From NCBI RefSeq assembly GCF_000772045.1, contig NZ_CP009754.1, forward strand, positions 8,122,001 through 8,186,000: DNA of 64,000 nt, written 5' to 3'. The notes below the pieces were generated by a model that was given only the letters and a program-made list of their open reading frames with translations, ran no database searches and had not been told where the DNA came from. Each line of letters begins with the position of its first letter. Positions within the stretch are counted from its first letter, which is position 1. Source of the DNA: Streptomyces sp. CCM_MD2014 (GTDB lineage: Bacteria > Actinomycetota > Actinomycetes > Streptomycetales > Streptomycetaceae). The position numbers and the translations under genes are program-made. This document shows positions 43,464-52,270 of the stretch, in pieces.

Positions 43464-43841
43464 GTGAGTATTCGCCAGCACGCCCTCCTCGTCGTGGCAT
43501 CCGCAGCCATCGGCCTCGGCCTCACACTCGCTCCGACGGCCTCGGCCGCGGGTCAGCACCAGTCGGGTGAGGCCAACGTCCAGGCCTCGTGCACCTGGCC
43601 GTACGTCTGCTTCTACAACGGCAGCACCAAGACCGGCCAGTTCAAGGACGTCACCTCCGGGTACCAGAACCTCCGGAGCAGCCGGGGAGCCACCAAGGTC
43701 GTCAACACCCGCAACGACGACGCGGTGCTGCTGCGCCGCGCCAGCGGCGGCCCGCTGTGCATCCTGCCCAACTACACGGTCGACCTGAGGCCGTGGGGCA
43801 CGGTGACCGGCATCAGGATCCTGAACAGCTCGACCTGCTGA
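43464..43841 (+). CDS. Secreted peptidase inhibitor, family I36-like
   Basis: 125 residues from GTG 43464. Signal peptide 1-28 (APTASA), then a mature part with cysteines 43, 49, 99 and 125, giving two disulfides. WPYVCFYNGSTKTGQFKDVTSGYQNL is the beta-gamma-crystallin-like core of Streptomyces metalloproteinase inhibitor (SMPI) relatives. The target protease is unknown; snapalysin and other secreted metalloproteases are natural candidates. Confidence 0.8.
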   Translation: MSIRQHALLVVASAAIGLGLTLAPTASAAGQHQSGEANVQASCTWPYVCFYNGSTKTGQFKDVTSGYQNLRSSRGATKVVNTRNDDAVLLRRASGGPLCILPNYTVDLRPWGTVTGIRILNSSTC

Positions 43842-43860
43842 CCGAGACGGCGGGAAAGAA

Positions 43861-43901
43861 GCGGCGCCCCGTCCTTGCCTGGCTGGGGGACGGGCCGCCG
43901 C
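43861..43901 (+). terminator. Terminator after the I36 gene
   Basis: Fourteen-base stem with one mismatch (43861-43874 with 43888-43901; arms GCGGCG...CCGTCC and GGACGGG...GC) and a 13-nt loop, 20 bases past the stop. The remaining 247 bases to 44148 show no gene. Confidence 0.6.
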
Positions 43902-44148
43902 GACCGGCACGAGTCGTCGGCCGGCCCTCGGTTCCGGGGGAGGGAAGGACGGCAGTGGCTCCGGGGATCACGCGAGCGGGCGGCCGCGTTCGCCGGCACA
44001 GAGGGTGACGAGGAGGCGGAGGTGCCGCCCGTGCCGGGGCCAGCACCCTTCACCACCGGGCGCGGTGCGGCCCGCGAGAGCCGACCCTCACAGGTCACGA
44101 CGAGGATGTGTTCCCCGTCGGACCGCAGGACCGCAGGACCTTGGCGTT

Positions 44149-44727
44149 CTATCCGTCGTCGCTCGGCTGCTCGGCAGAGCGGGAGCGCCGATGGGCTGCG
44201 ACTCGTTCGCGGGTCGCGCATCGGCGGGAGCAGTAGCGACGCTCCGGACCGCTGCCCTGGGTGATGAAGATGTTCTGGCAGGCGGGGGATGCGCAGATCC
44301 TGCCGGGCGGACGTTGGCGGTCCCAGACGAGGACGGTCAGGGCCATGCAGGACGAGGCGAGGAGCCACTCGGCCCAGGGGGCGTTGTCGTCGCGGTCGAG
44401 GTGAGGGTGCCAGGGAGTGCTGCCGCCGTGTGAGGTCAGGCGGAGCGGTCCGGTGTGGTCCGTCAAGATCTGGTTGAGGGCGGCCGCGGCGTCATCGGCG
44501 TGCTCGGCGGCGAAGACCGGCCTCAGCAGGGAAGCAGCTGTCCGCATCTCCGCGATATCGCGGGTGGTGAGGTCGACGGGGTCGGTCTCGCCGTAGGCGC
44601 GGAGCACGTCGGCGACATCGGCTGGGTCGGGGCAGTCGTCGGACAGGGCGTTGATCAGGGCGGCGGTGCGCCGGGCTGTGGTCAGCACGGAGTGCCGGGT
44701 GGACCAATCGTCGCTGTGGAATGACAC
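44149..44727 (-). CDS. CGNR zinc-finger regulator (ABATE domain)
   Basis: 192 residues from GTG 44727. N-terminal ABATE-like ligand domain (about 10-130) and C-terminal CGNR-type zinc finger with C145, C150, C166 and C170 (ICASPACQNIF, RYCSRRCATRERV). The family is thought to regulate adjacent transporters or enzymes. It is divergent from the MFS gene with only 56 bases between starts, so that gene is the expected target. No ribosome site before the GTG, so probably leaderless. Confidence 0.85.
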   Translation of the reverse strand: MSFHSDDWSTRHSVLTTARRTAALINALSDDCPDPADVADVLRAYGETDPVDLTTRDIAEMRTAASLLRPVFAAEHADDAAAALNQILTDHTGPLRLTSHGGSTPWHPHLDRDDNAPWAEWLLASSCMALTVLVWDRQRPPGRICASPACQNIFITQGSGPERRYCSRRCATRERVAAHRRSRSAEQPSDDG

Positions 44728-44736
44728 GTGTGGAAT

Positions 44737-44765
44737 GTAACGCATCTTGCGAAGTTTTGAGTTAC
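44737..44765. promoter_or_regulatory. Inverted repeat between CGNR and MFS genes
   Basis: GTAAC (44737-44741) and GTTAC (44761-44765) enclose an AT-richer 19-base core, with another GTAAC following at 44770. It lies in the only space available for both promoters and is a candidate operator for the CGNR protein. Confidence 0.4.
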
Positions 44766-44783
44766 CTCCGTAACGTCCTGGCG

Positions 44784-45989
44784 ATGAGAAAGCGTTACTC
44801 ATTCCGCTCGTACCTCGTCGGTGCAGTGGCAGCCCGTGCCGGGGACGAGATGTCAGGACCGGCGCTGATGCTGGCGGCATTCGCCGTGACCGGATCGACC
44901 ATCGCCGCGTCGTCGCTGCTCGCGGGTATCACGATCTCCGCCGCGGCAGCGGGGCCGATGCTCGGGGCGCTCCTCGACAGGGCGGATCGGCCGGGACGCC
45001 TGCTGGCCGGGGCCCTCGCCGCGTATGCGGTGGGGCTGGGGATGATTCTCGGGGGACTCGGCCGGTGGCCGTTCGCCGTCACGCTCCTGATCGCAATGGT
45101 GACAGGGCTGCTGGGGCCGGCCCTGTCAGGCGGATGGACGGCTCAACTTCCGCGTGTGGTGGTGGGTGACCACCTGCCTCGGGCGAATGCGCTCGATGCC
45201 ATGACGTTCAGTGTGGCGAGTCTGGCTGGTCCGGCTCTCGCCGGCGGCGTGGCAGAGGCGTCGGGCGCCCCGATGGCCGTGGTGGTCTCCGTGGTGCTCA
45301 TCGCCTCGGCGCTGCCCGCCGCGTGGATGCTGCCCGCCCGTCCGGGTCGAGTGCCGGGAGTGCAGGCGACTTCGGTGGCCGGCGACCTTGTCGCCGGAGT
45401 CCGGGTCATCGTCGGAAGACCGTCCCTGGCCCGCGCCACTCTCACCTCGAGCGTCTCCTGCATCGCCCAGGGAATGCTGACGGCGTGCATCCCGCTCCTG
45501 GGCGAACGTGTTCTGGGCGGGGCCGGCCGTGGCGCGGTGCTGCTCTCCTGCGTGGCGATCTCGGCTTTGGCGGCCAACGTCGTACTCGCGCGGTTTCCGC
45601 GCTCCGTTGCCCCCGACACGGTCATCTGGGCCAGTGCCCTTGTCCAGGCTGCCGCACTGGCGTTGGCCGCGTGGGGCCAGCCAGTCGTACTCGTCGTGGC
45701 CGTACTCATAGCGGGAACGGGTGAGGGACCCCAGATGGCCGCCTTGTTCGCAGTCCGCCACCGGGAGGCCCCAGAACACCTGCGGGGTCAGATCTTCACC
45801 ACCGGCGCCAGCCTGAAGATCACCGGATTCGCCCTGGGGGCAGCAGTTGCCGGGCCAGTCGCGGCTTGGTCGCTTCCAGGCGCTTTGGCACTCGCAGCGG
45901 GCGTGGCGGTCTTCGCCGCACTGGCCTTCTTCGTGGTCGGGTCGGCAACCGCCGCCCACTCGTCCGGGGACAGCACGACGTCGACTTGA
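44784..45989 (+). CDS. MFS transporter
   Basis: 401 residues, about twelve membrane helices, no extra domains. Segments AGPALAGGVAEASGAPMAVVVSVVLIASALPAAW and GTGEGPQMAALFAVRHREAPEHLRGQIFTTGASLKITGFALG mark it as a drug/metabolite efflux MFS of the kind paired with small regulators. ATG 44784 is used. Its likely control is by the divergent CGNR protein. Confidence 0.86.
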   Translation: MRKRYSFRSYLVGAVAARAGDEMSGPALMLAAFAVTGSTIAASSLLAGITISAAAAGPMLGALLDRADRPGRLLAGALAAYAVGLGMILGGLGRWPFAVTLLIAMVTGLLGPALSGGWTAQLPRVVVGDHLPRANALDAMTFSVASLAGPALAGGVAEASGAPMAVVVSVVLIASALPAAWMLPARPGRVPGVQATSVAGDLVAGVRVIVGRPSLARATLTSSVSCIAQGMLTACIPLLGERVLGGAGRGAVLLSCVAISALAANVVLARFPRSVAPDTVIWASALVQAAALALAAWGQPVVLVVAVLIAGTGEGPQMAALFAVRHREAPEHLRGQIFTTGASLKITGFALGAAVAGPVAAWSLPGALALAAGVAVFAALAFFVVGSATAAHSSGDSTTST

Positions 45990-46133
45990 GCGATTCTCAA
46001 CGAAGGTTGAGCGCACGCTCGCGGCCGCCCCGGAGTTCCCGCGCTCGCCGCGTAACCGCTTCCAGCAGCGGCCCCCGTTCGGCGCATGCACCACGGCGCC
46101 AGTGCTCCAGGTGAGGTACATATACGCCTTTCG

Positions 46134-46166
46134 TACGTCATGCATACGTGATGCGTACGGTTGACG
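46134..46166 (+). repeat. Three 11-bp direct repeats upstream of tap
   Basis: TACGTCATGCA, TACGTGATGCG and TACGGTTGACG follow without gaps, each one helical turn. A TAGAGT -10-like hexamer follows at 46168-46173. They end 28 bases before the tap ATG; the HTH in the Tap N-terminus could bind them, or they may serve another regulator. Confidence 0.55.
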
Positions 46167-46194
46167 CTAGAGTGCTGCTTTCAGGAGGTGCTCC

Positions 46195-48429
46195 ATGTCC
46201 GAGCTGTTCGACGCGGTCGACGCCCTCGTCGCGTCCCGGTCCGCGCTGCCGTCGGCGGCGGAGCGCAAGCGGTTGCGCACGGCGCACGGTTTGACGCTGG
46301 ACGAGGTCGCCGCCGCGCTGAAGGTGCGGCGGGCCACGGTGTCCGGCTGGGAGTCGGCGAAGAAGCCGGTCGAGCCGCGCGGTCCGGAACGGGAGGCGTA
46401 CGCCCGGCTGCTGAGGCAGCTCGCCGAGCTCTACCCCACGCCGGAGGAACCGGCCGGCCCGGTGACCGTCACGCCCGCCGCCCCCCATGTCCCGGGGCAG
46501 ACCGAGGCCCTGACCACCGAACCGGCCGTCGAAGAGGCGGCCCCGCCCGCGACCGGGAACACGCAGCTCTCGGCTTCCGTCCCCGGCGCCACCGCTTCCG
46601 CCCCATCGCCCCGACCGGCGCGTGCGGCCGGGGCCTCGTCGACGTCGCACCGTCGGGGCGCCCGGAAGGCGGCCCCGGTCGGCGCACCGGCAGGCGTCGA
46701 CCCACGGTTCGAGAACGGTCCGCTGGCGGTCGTCGACGCCGGCGCCGACGGCCGGGTTTCGGCGTACTGCACCGGGGGCCTGGTCCTGGACGTGCCCGCC
46801 AAGAGCCTCGCGACCCTGGTGGAATGGACGCTGAGCGAGGCGCGGCTCGGGCAGGCGAGGCTGTCGGGGCCGGGCAAGGACGCCGACCCGCTGCTGGTGC
46901 TCACCGAGTCCGCCCTCGAACGCTACGGTCTGCCCACCGCTCTCAACGACGAGGAGCGGCTCGCCGGGCGAATCCCGGAGAACCACAAGGTCGTCAAGCA
47001 ACTGGTCCGCGCACAGTGGAAGCTGACCAAGCGCGGCTTCGGCCCGTGGGCGAGGGTCTACCGTCCCGCTCAGGGTTCGGAACGGGCCTGTGTGCAGTTG
47101 TGCATTCCCTCCTGGCACGCACTGGATGCCCGGCACTGGGGCGCGACCGGACAGCTCCCGCCCGCCGAACTCGCCCGTGTGCTGGGCCTGTACGCCTCCC
47201 GCGTGATGACACCGCGCGGATCGACCGCCGTGACGGGCCTGGAGTTGATGACCGCACTGCGTCCGCCGACCCGCGCCTCCGGCCTTGACGCGGCGGGCAG
47301 GCGGCATTCCGAGCACAACCCCGGCAGCCTGGGCAAGGACCCGGTCGACTGCGCGCCCTGCGAGGCCCCCGACGGGCACCCGCTCCTCAAAGAACTGCCG
47401 CGCTTCCACGTCCGAGGCCCGGGAGAGAAACTCTTCGAAGAGGCGTACGACTGGGCCCGGCCGATGACCGACGACGAGTGCACCCTGCGCCACCTGGTCG
47501 GCATCGACGTGAACATGGCCTTCGCCGCCGGCGCCAACGGCCTGAACGTGGGCCTCGGGGCCCCGACACGCGTCAAGGCCCCCGCGTTCGACCCCAAGCT
47601 GCCGGGCTCGTGGCTGGTGGACCTGTCCCACGTCGACCTGTCGAAGGTGAAGGCCGGCAAGGAGTGGGTGGAGCTGCAAGGCAGCCTCCTGCCCTCCCCG
47701 TTCACGCCGAAGGGCGACCGCCCGGAAGGACCGTCCTGGTACGCCACGCCCACCGTCGCCTACGCCGTGGAACTCGGCTACGAGGTACGCCCGCTGGAGG
47801 CCTACGTCCGCTACGAGAACGGCCGCTACCTGGACGACTGGTACCAGCGGCTGCGCGACGCCTACCTCGCCACGATGGCCGACCTCGGCGTTGCCGCCGA
47901 CATGCCGCCGGCCGACTTCCTCAGGGCGATGGACGGCTACAAGGACCGCGACCCTCAGCTAGCCGTCGTCGCCTCCGCCATCAAGGCGACCGTCAAGGGC
48001 GGGCTGGGCAAGCTCCGCGAGCGCCCGCGCGGAGAGGGCTGGAAGCCCGGGCAGCCGTGGCGAGCCCTGTCCCGGCCCACCTGGCGGCCGGACATCCGGG
48101 CGGCGGTCATCTCCCGTACCCGGGTCAACCTCCACCGCAAGATCGTCAAGCACGCGGCGTTCACCGGTCAGTACCCCGTCGCCGTCCTGTCGGACTGCGT
48201 CGTCTACGCGGCCGACGGCGAAAGCCCGCTGGACTTCCTGCCCTACCGCGACGGCAGGCCGCTGCCCGGCGGGTTCAAGCTCGGCGTCAACCCCGGTCTG
48301 GTCAAGCACGAGGGCACCCAGAGCGTCCTGTGGGGCGAAGAGGTCCGCGACCGGTTCGACGCCCCGGACCTCAACCTCGCCCGTTACATCAAGGACGGCA
48401 CCGTCACCGACGCCGACCACGGCGAGTAG
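46195..48429 (+). CDS. tap: Telomere-associated protein Tap
   Basis: 744 residues, close to the length of S. coelicolor Tap. N-terminal XRE-like HTH about 25-58 (RKRLRTAHGLTLDEVAAALKVRRATVSGWESAKK), a Pro/Ala-rich linker about 80-165, then the conserved Tap body (HVRGPGEKLFEEAYDWARPMTDDEC, VGIDVNMAFAAGANGLNVGLG, PTVAYAVELGYEVRPLEAYVR, VLSDCVVYAADGESPLDFLP). Tap binds the telomeric 3' overhang and recruits the terminal protein for end patching. AGGAGG precedes ATG 46195. tpg follows 15 bases downstream. Confidence 0.95.
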   Translation: MSELFDAVDALVASRSALPSAAERKRLRTAHGLTLDEVAAALKVRRATVSGWESAKKPVEPRGPEREAYARLLRQLAELYPTPEEPAGPVTVTPAAPHVPGQTEALTTEPAVEEAAPPATGNTQLSASVPGATASAPSPRPARAAGASSTSHRRGARKAAPVGAPAGVDPRFENGPLAVVDAGADGRVSAYCTGGLVLDVPAKSLATLVEWTLSEARLGQARLSGPGKDADPLLVLTESALERYGLPTALNDEERLAGRIPENHKVVKQLVRAQWKLTKRGFGPWARVYRPAQGSERACVQLCIPSWHALDARHWGATGQLPPAELARVLGLYASRVMTPRGSTAVTGLELMTALRPPTRASGLDAAGRRHSEHNPGSLGKDPVDCAPCEAPDGHPLLKELPRFHVRGPGEKLFEEAYDWARPMTDDECTLRHLVGIDVNMAFAAGANGLNVGLGAPTRVKAPAFDPKLPGSWLVDLSHVDLSKVKAGKEWVELQGSLLPSPFTPKGDRPEGPSWYATPTVAYAVELGYEVRPLEAYVRYENGRYLDDWYQRLRDAYLATMADLGVAADMPPADFLRAMDGYKDRDPQLAVVASAIKATVKGGLGKLRERPRGEGWKPGQPWRALSRPTWRPDIRAAVISRTRVNLHRKIVKHAAFTGQYPVAVLSDCVVYAADGESPLDFLPYRDGRPLPGGFKLGVNPGLVKHEGTQSVLWGEEVRDRFDAPDLNLARYIKDGTVTDADHGE

Positions 48430-48444
48430 GGGAGCAGGCAGGCG

Positions 48445-49002
48445 ATGAGCATGTTCACGGACGGCCTGGAGGCCGCCGTACAGAAGGCGTTCACCCGCCC
48501 CGCGCCCAAGACCGCGCCTGCGCAGATGCGCTATCTGGTCCGGCAGTTGAAGGGCACCCAGGCGGTCGCCCAGCTGCTGCGGATCTCCCAGCGCACCGTC
48601 GAGCGCTACGTGAAGGGCCAGATCAGAAAGCCCCGGCCGGACCTCGCCGCCCGTCTGGAGGGCGAGGTGAGGAAGCGGTGGCAGCCACAGGTCCGGGCCA
48701 GGGCGAAGGCGAAGGCGGCGACGACCGACGGCATCGTCATCGACACTCGCGCCCGCATGGGCTACACCGCGCCGGTCGGCTCGACGGACCAGGACCGCGT
48801 CCGGCACCTGACCGTCGCCCTGCCCCCGCGGTACGCCGCCCGCCTCTTCGAGGCGCAGGAGGCCGGCTCCGGCGAGCAGCGGCTCCGGGAGATCGCGGCG
48901 GAAGGCCTCAAGGAGGTGTACTTCCAGGACGGCGGCCGTCGCGCCGGAAGCCTGGAAGAGGTCCGCTTCACGGACATCGAGCACCTGGAATTCGATTTGT
49001 AG
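48445..49002 (+). CDS. tpg: Telomere terminal protein Tpg
   Basis: 185 residues. The N-terminal HTH-like region (TQAVAQLLRISQRTVERYVKGQIRKPRPDLAARLEGEVRKRWQPQV) is the most conserved; T114 (VGST) coincides with the threonine reported to receive the first deoxynucleotide in S. coelicolor Tpg, as I recall. The protein stays covalently bound to chromosome 5' ends and primes end synthesis. The usual tap-tpg order and spacing are kept. Confidence 0.95.
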   Translation: MSMFTDGLEAAVQKAFTRPAPKTAPAQMRYLVRQLKGTQAVAQLLRISQRTVERYVKGQIRKPRPDLAARLEGEVRKRWQPQVRARAKAKAATTDGIVIDTRARMGYTAPVGSTDQDRVRHLTVALPPRYAARLFEAQEAGSGEQRLREIAAEGLKEVYFQDGGRRAGSLEEVRFTDIEHLEFDL

Positions 49003-49074
49003 CGGCGTCGATGTCGAGATCCCGTGTCCGGCTCCGTCCCCGCACCGAGCCCTTCCCCCAACGAGGAGCACGAG

Positions 49075-49674
49075 ATGAACCAGCAGACCGGCGGTCGCAT
49101 CGTCACCAACATGGCCCTCTCCCTCGACGGCCACTACGCCGCACCCGACAACCCGCTCGACATGAGCTGGGTGATGCCCTACGCGGTCTCCGACGTGGCC
49201 CGCGACCATCTCACCGGCCTGTGGGAGACGGCCACCACGGCCTTGCTCGGCCGGGTCAACGCCGAGGGATTCCTCGGATTCTGGCCCACCGTCATCGGCA
49301 TGGAGGGTGCCGACCCGCGAGACGAGGCCTTCGCCGAGTGGCTCGTCGGCACGGAGAAGGTGGTCCTGTCCTCCACCCTTGACACGGCACCCTGGGAACG
49401 GACGACGGTCGTCGACAAGCCGACCGCCCAGGTCGCCGAAGACCTCAAGAGCACCCGGAACGGCGACATCCTCGTCCTCTCCAGCGCGAGCGTCGTCAAG
49501 GCGCTGCTCCGGGCGGACGCGATCGATCGCCTGGCGCTCACCGTCTTCCCCGTACTCCTCGGTGGCGGACCGCGCCTGTTCGAGGACGGTCTGCCCGCCG
49601 GCGGGTGGACGCTCGCCAGGCAGGCCGCGGGCGAAGACGGCACGCTCGCGCTGGTCTACGACCGCAAGCGCTGA
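49075..49674 (+). CDS. Dihydrofolate-reductase-fold protein (RibD C-terminal type)
   Basis: 199 residues. VTNMALSLDGHYAAPD at the start, TALLGRVNAEGFLGFW, GDILVLSSASVVKALLRADAIDRLALTVFPVLLGGGPRLFEDG near the end: the pattern of the RibD_C/DHFR-like reductases of unknown substrate. GAGGAG precedes ATG 49075. It is probably not a true DHFR. A perfect 16-bp hairpin follows. Confidence 0.86.
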   Translation: MNQQTGGRIVTNMALSLDGHYAAPDNPLDMSWVMPYAVSDVARDHLTGLWETATTALLGRVNAEGFLGFWPTVIGMEGADPRDEAFAEWLVGTEKVVLSSTLDTAPWERTTVVDKPTAQVAEDLKSTRNGDILVLSSASVVKALLRADAIDRLALTVFPVLLGGGPRLFEDGLPAGGWTLARQAAGEDGTLALVYDRKR

Positions 49675-49755
49675 CAAGAGCCTGCGAGTGCCGCATCCGG
49701 GCAGGAGGACCGAGGCCTCCCGGCGGATCTGCGACGGGGGAGCGGTGGATCATCG

Positions 49756-49791
49756 GGTCGGCTCACCGGTGCTTTCACCGGTGAGCCGACC
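49756..49791. terminator. Strong terminator after the DHFR-fold gene
   Basis: Perfect 16-bp stem (GGTCGGCTCACCGGTG with its complement) and CTTT loop, 82 bases past the stop. It is the longest perfect hairpin noticed in the window. Confidence 0.75.
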
Positions 49792-50010
49792 GGCCGAGGT
49801 GGCGGCAGGACGAAGCCCGCCGGCCCGGCGCCCGCGTTGAGAGCACGTCCGTGGCCGCGACCGTGCTCCTCGCCGTGGCGGCGCTCACCGCCCTGCCCGC
49901 CAGGCTCCACACCCGCGGACCCGCCGGGCACGTCCTCGGTACCCGCCCCGCCTGACTTGGCCCTCCCCGAGCGGGCGTGGGAAGGAACACGGTGCGGCCC
50001 ATGCCGATGT

Positions 50011-50178
50011 CACGTCCCGCTGGACGTCCGCGCGCGGCGGGCCGGGAAAGCGGTGGACCGGGTGGCCGAGGCCGGCGCCACGGTGCTGAGGACCAAGGAC
50101 GAGCCGGACATGGGACTCCGCGCAGCGGCCGTGCGGGATCCGGAGGGCAACGAGTTCGACGTCGTGGGACCACCACCT
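50011..50178 (+). pseudogene. VOC-family C-terminal fragment
   Basis: HVPLDVRARRAGKAVDRV, EAGATVLRTKDEPD and AAVRDPEGNEFDVVG are the last third of a glyoxalase/VOC protein. There is no start or N-terminal VOC half upstream (49675-50010 has no matching frame), and the frame runs on past the normal end. A decayed gene. Confidence 0.7.
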
Positions 50179-50260
50179 CACCCGGTGCCCGACGGCACGG
50201 ACGGCCACCGGCAAGGGACTTGGAAAGAGCGATGCCGCTCAGCGGCCGGCGGGCACGCGG

Positions 50261-51109
50261 TCACGGGTCCGTCGGTGCCAGGTTCTGCAAGCCCACCACC
50301 CGCAGCAACTGCAAGCGCTCGTACGACTCCGTGCCCGGACGGGCCGTGTGGACGACGAGCTGCTGGTTGTGGTCGGAGTTGACGAGGACCTCGCAGTCGA
50401 GCTCGAGGATGCCGATCGCAGGGTGCCGGAAGCGTTTCGTGGAGGCGCGCCGCACAGCGACCTCGTGATCGTCCCAGAGACGGGCGAACTCCGTACTTGC
50501 GGTGCGGAGTTCGGCGACAAGAGCGGCCGGTTCGGGGTCCGCGGGCCGGGACGCGGCCACCGCTCGCAGGCCGGCGACCTGCTCGCGGGCGCGCAGGGGG
50601 CGGTCCTCGGGCGGGAACAACTCCTGGGCCGCCGGGTCCAGGAAGAAGCGGCGGATCATGTTGCGTCCTCGGGGCGGGCGGGCCAGGACGTCTCCGCTCA
50701 GCGCCCGCGACAGCGCGTTCTGGGCCAGGACCTCGCCGCAGTCGGTCACCACCATCGCCGGGGTGTCGTGCAGCCGGTCCAGTACCAGGAGCAGGCCCGG
50801 GCGCACGTGCGCGCCGGTCGCCTCCCGGCGCGACGGCTCCTCACCGGCGAGGTGGAAGAGGTGGTCGTGTTCGTCCTCCGTCAGGCGCAGGGCGCGGGCC
50901 AGCGCGGTGAGCATCTGGCGGGACGGGCGTGGTCCCCGGGACTGTTCCAGCCGTGTGTAGTAGTCCACGGACATGCCGGCCAGCTGGGCGACCTCCTCGC
51001 GGCGCAGCCCTGGTGTGCGGCGGCGCGCTCCGGCCGTGAGGCCCACGTCGGAGGGGTGCAGGCGGGAGCGGGCGCGGCGCAGGAAGTCGGCGAGTTCGGC
51101 ACGGTTCAC
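50261..51109 (-). CDS. XRE-family regulator with MmyB-like ligand domain
   Basis: 282 residues from GTG 51109. HTH about 8-75 with the subgroup signature RRTPGLRREEVAQLAGMSVDYYTRLEQSRG; the C-terminal MmyB-type domain (about 105-270) binds fatty-acid-like ligands in a related structure. This class commonly represses a divergent SDR or dehydrogenase, as seen here with the gene at 51246. An imperfect repeat CAGGGAC / GTCCCCTG in the 136-bp gap is a possible operator. Confidence 0.9.
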   Translation of the reverse strand: MNRAELADFLRRARSRLHPSDVGLTAGARRRTPGLRREEVAQLAGMSVDYYTRLEQSRGPRPSRQMLTALARALRLTEDEHDHLFHLAGEEPSRREATGAHVRPGLLLVLDRLHDTPAMVVTDCGEVLAQNALSRALSGDVLARPPRGRNMIRRFFLDPAAQELFPPEDRPLRAREQVAGLRAVAASRPADPEPAALVAELRTASTEFARLWDDHEVAVRRASTKRFRHPAIGILELDCEVLVNSDHNQQLVVHTARPGTESYERLQLLRVVGLQNLAPTDP

Positions 51110-51245
51110 CCTTCCAGGGTGCGGGAGGCCGACCGGGTTATCCAGGGACTCGCGGTCCCCTGATGAAGAGGTCTCTCCCGGCTCGTGCCGCCGCGGCCGA
51201 GGGTGGTCGTCAACGACGGACGACACGACGCGTGAGGAGCACATC

Positions 51246-52100
51246 ATGCTGACCTTGGTGACCGGCACGACGGGACAGATCGGACGCCGCTTCGTGCCCA
51301 GGCTGCTGGACCAGCGGCAGCCCGGCGAGCAGGTGCGCGTCCTGGTGCGGGACGCGGCCCGCGGCAAGCGCTTCGCCGACCTGGGCGCCCAGGTCGCCGT
51401 GGGAGACATGCGCGACGAGGGGACACTCCGCGAGGCGCTCGCCGGCGTGGACACGGTCGTGAACGTCGCCGCCTCCTTCCGCGGCGTGCCGGACGAGGAG
51501 GCGTGGGCCGTGAACCGGGACGCCGCGGTGGCCCTGGGCCGCGCCGCGCAGGCCTCGGGCACGGAGCGGTTCGTGCAGGTCAGTACGAACAATGTCTACG
51601 GCGTCGGACGGGGCCGCCCGCTCACCGAGGAGGACGAGAGCCGGCCGGGCGGCGCGTTGTGGGGCGCCTACCCCGAGTCCAAGGCCGAGGCCGAGCGCGA
51701 ACTGCTCGCGCTCAAGGGTCTGGACGTACGCATCGGACGGCTCCCCTTCGTGTACGGCGAGGGCGACCCGCACCTCGTCAACGTCTTGCAGTGGGCGGCC
51801 CGTTGGGCACCGCACCAGCGCCTGCAGATGGCCCACCACGCGGACGTCGCCCAGGGCCTGATGCGTCTGCTGTACGCACCGGGCATCGCCGGCCGCGTCT
51901 ACAACATCGCCGACGACGCCCCCGTCACGACGGTGGAGCTGTACCGGCTCAACGGCGTCGAGGTGCCCGCCGGGCTCCACGAGCTCACGGACCCCGACCC
52001 GTGGTTCGGGATCATGTCCAACCAGCGCATCCGCCGGGAGCTCGGCTTCCGGCCGATCTACCCGAGCGTGTGGACCGCCCGGGACGCCGGAGCCCTGTGA
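51246..52100 (+). CDS. NAD(P)-dependent epimerase/oxidoreductase (extended SDR)
   Basis: 284 residues. NAD(P) motif GTTGQIG 7-13, VGDMRD, active-site S113/T114, Y142 and K146 in YPESK. A short C-terminal domain binds the substrate, likely a nucleotide sugar or a small ketone. GAGGAG precedes ATG 51246. The expected repressor is the divergent MmyB-type protein. Confidence 0.88.
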   Translation: MLTLVTGTTGQIGRRFVPRLLDQRQPGEQVRVLVRDAARGKRFADLGAQVAVGDMRDEGTLREALAGVDTVVNVAASFRGVPDEEAWAVNRDAAVALGRAAQASGTERFVQVSTNNVYGVGRGRPLTEEDESRPGGALWGAYPESKAEAERELLALKGLDVRIGRLPFVYGEGDPHLVNVLQWAARWAPHQRLQMAHHADVAQGLMRLLYAPGIAGRVYNIADDAPVTTVELYRLNGVEVPAGLHELTDPDPWFGIMSNQRIRRELGFRPIYPSVWTARDAGAL

Positions 52101-52270
52101 CGCGCCGGTCCTCCGGCACCGGCAGTCCTGACGCCGTCGAGCGGCTACTCCTCGGGCTCCCGGGGGATCGGACGCTCGAACACCTGCGGAGCCGCCCTCG
52201 GTCTTCAGGTCGCGCGGCGTGAGGCGGCCCCGGACGAGGAGGGCGGCCGGGGTGAGGCGGCCCTCCGGCG

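Noticed and set aside
52101-52270. Repeated GTGAGGCGGCCC (two copies) as a mobile-element end
   Set aside because: Only a 12-bp repeat 33 bp apart in GC-rich DNA, with no transposase or inverted ends nearby.
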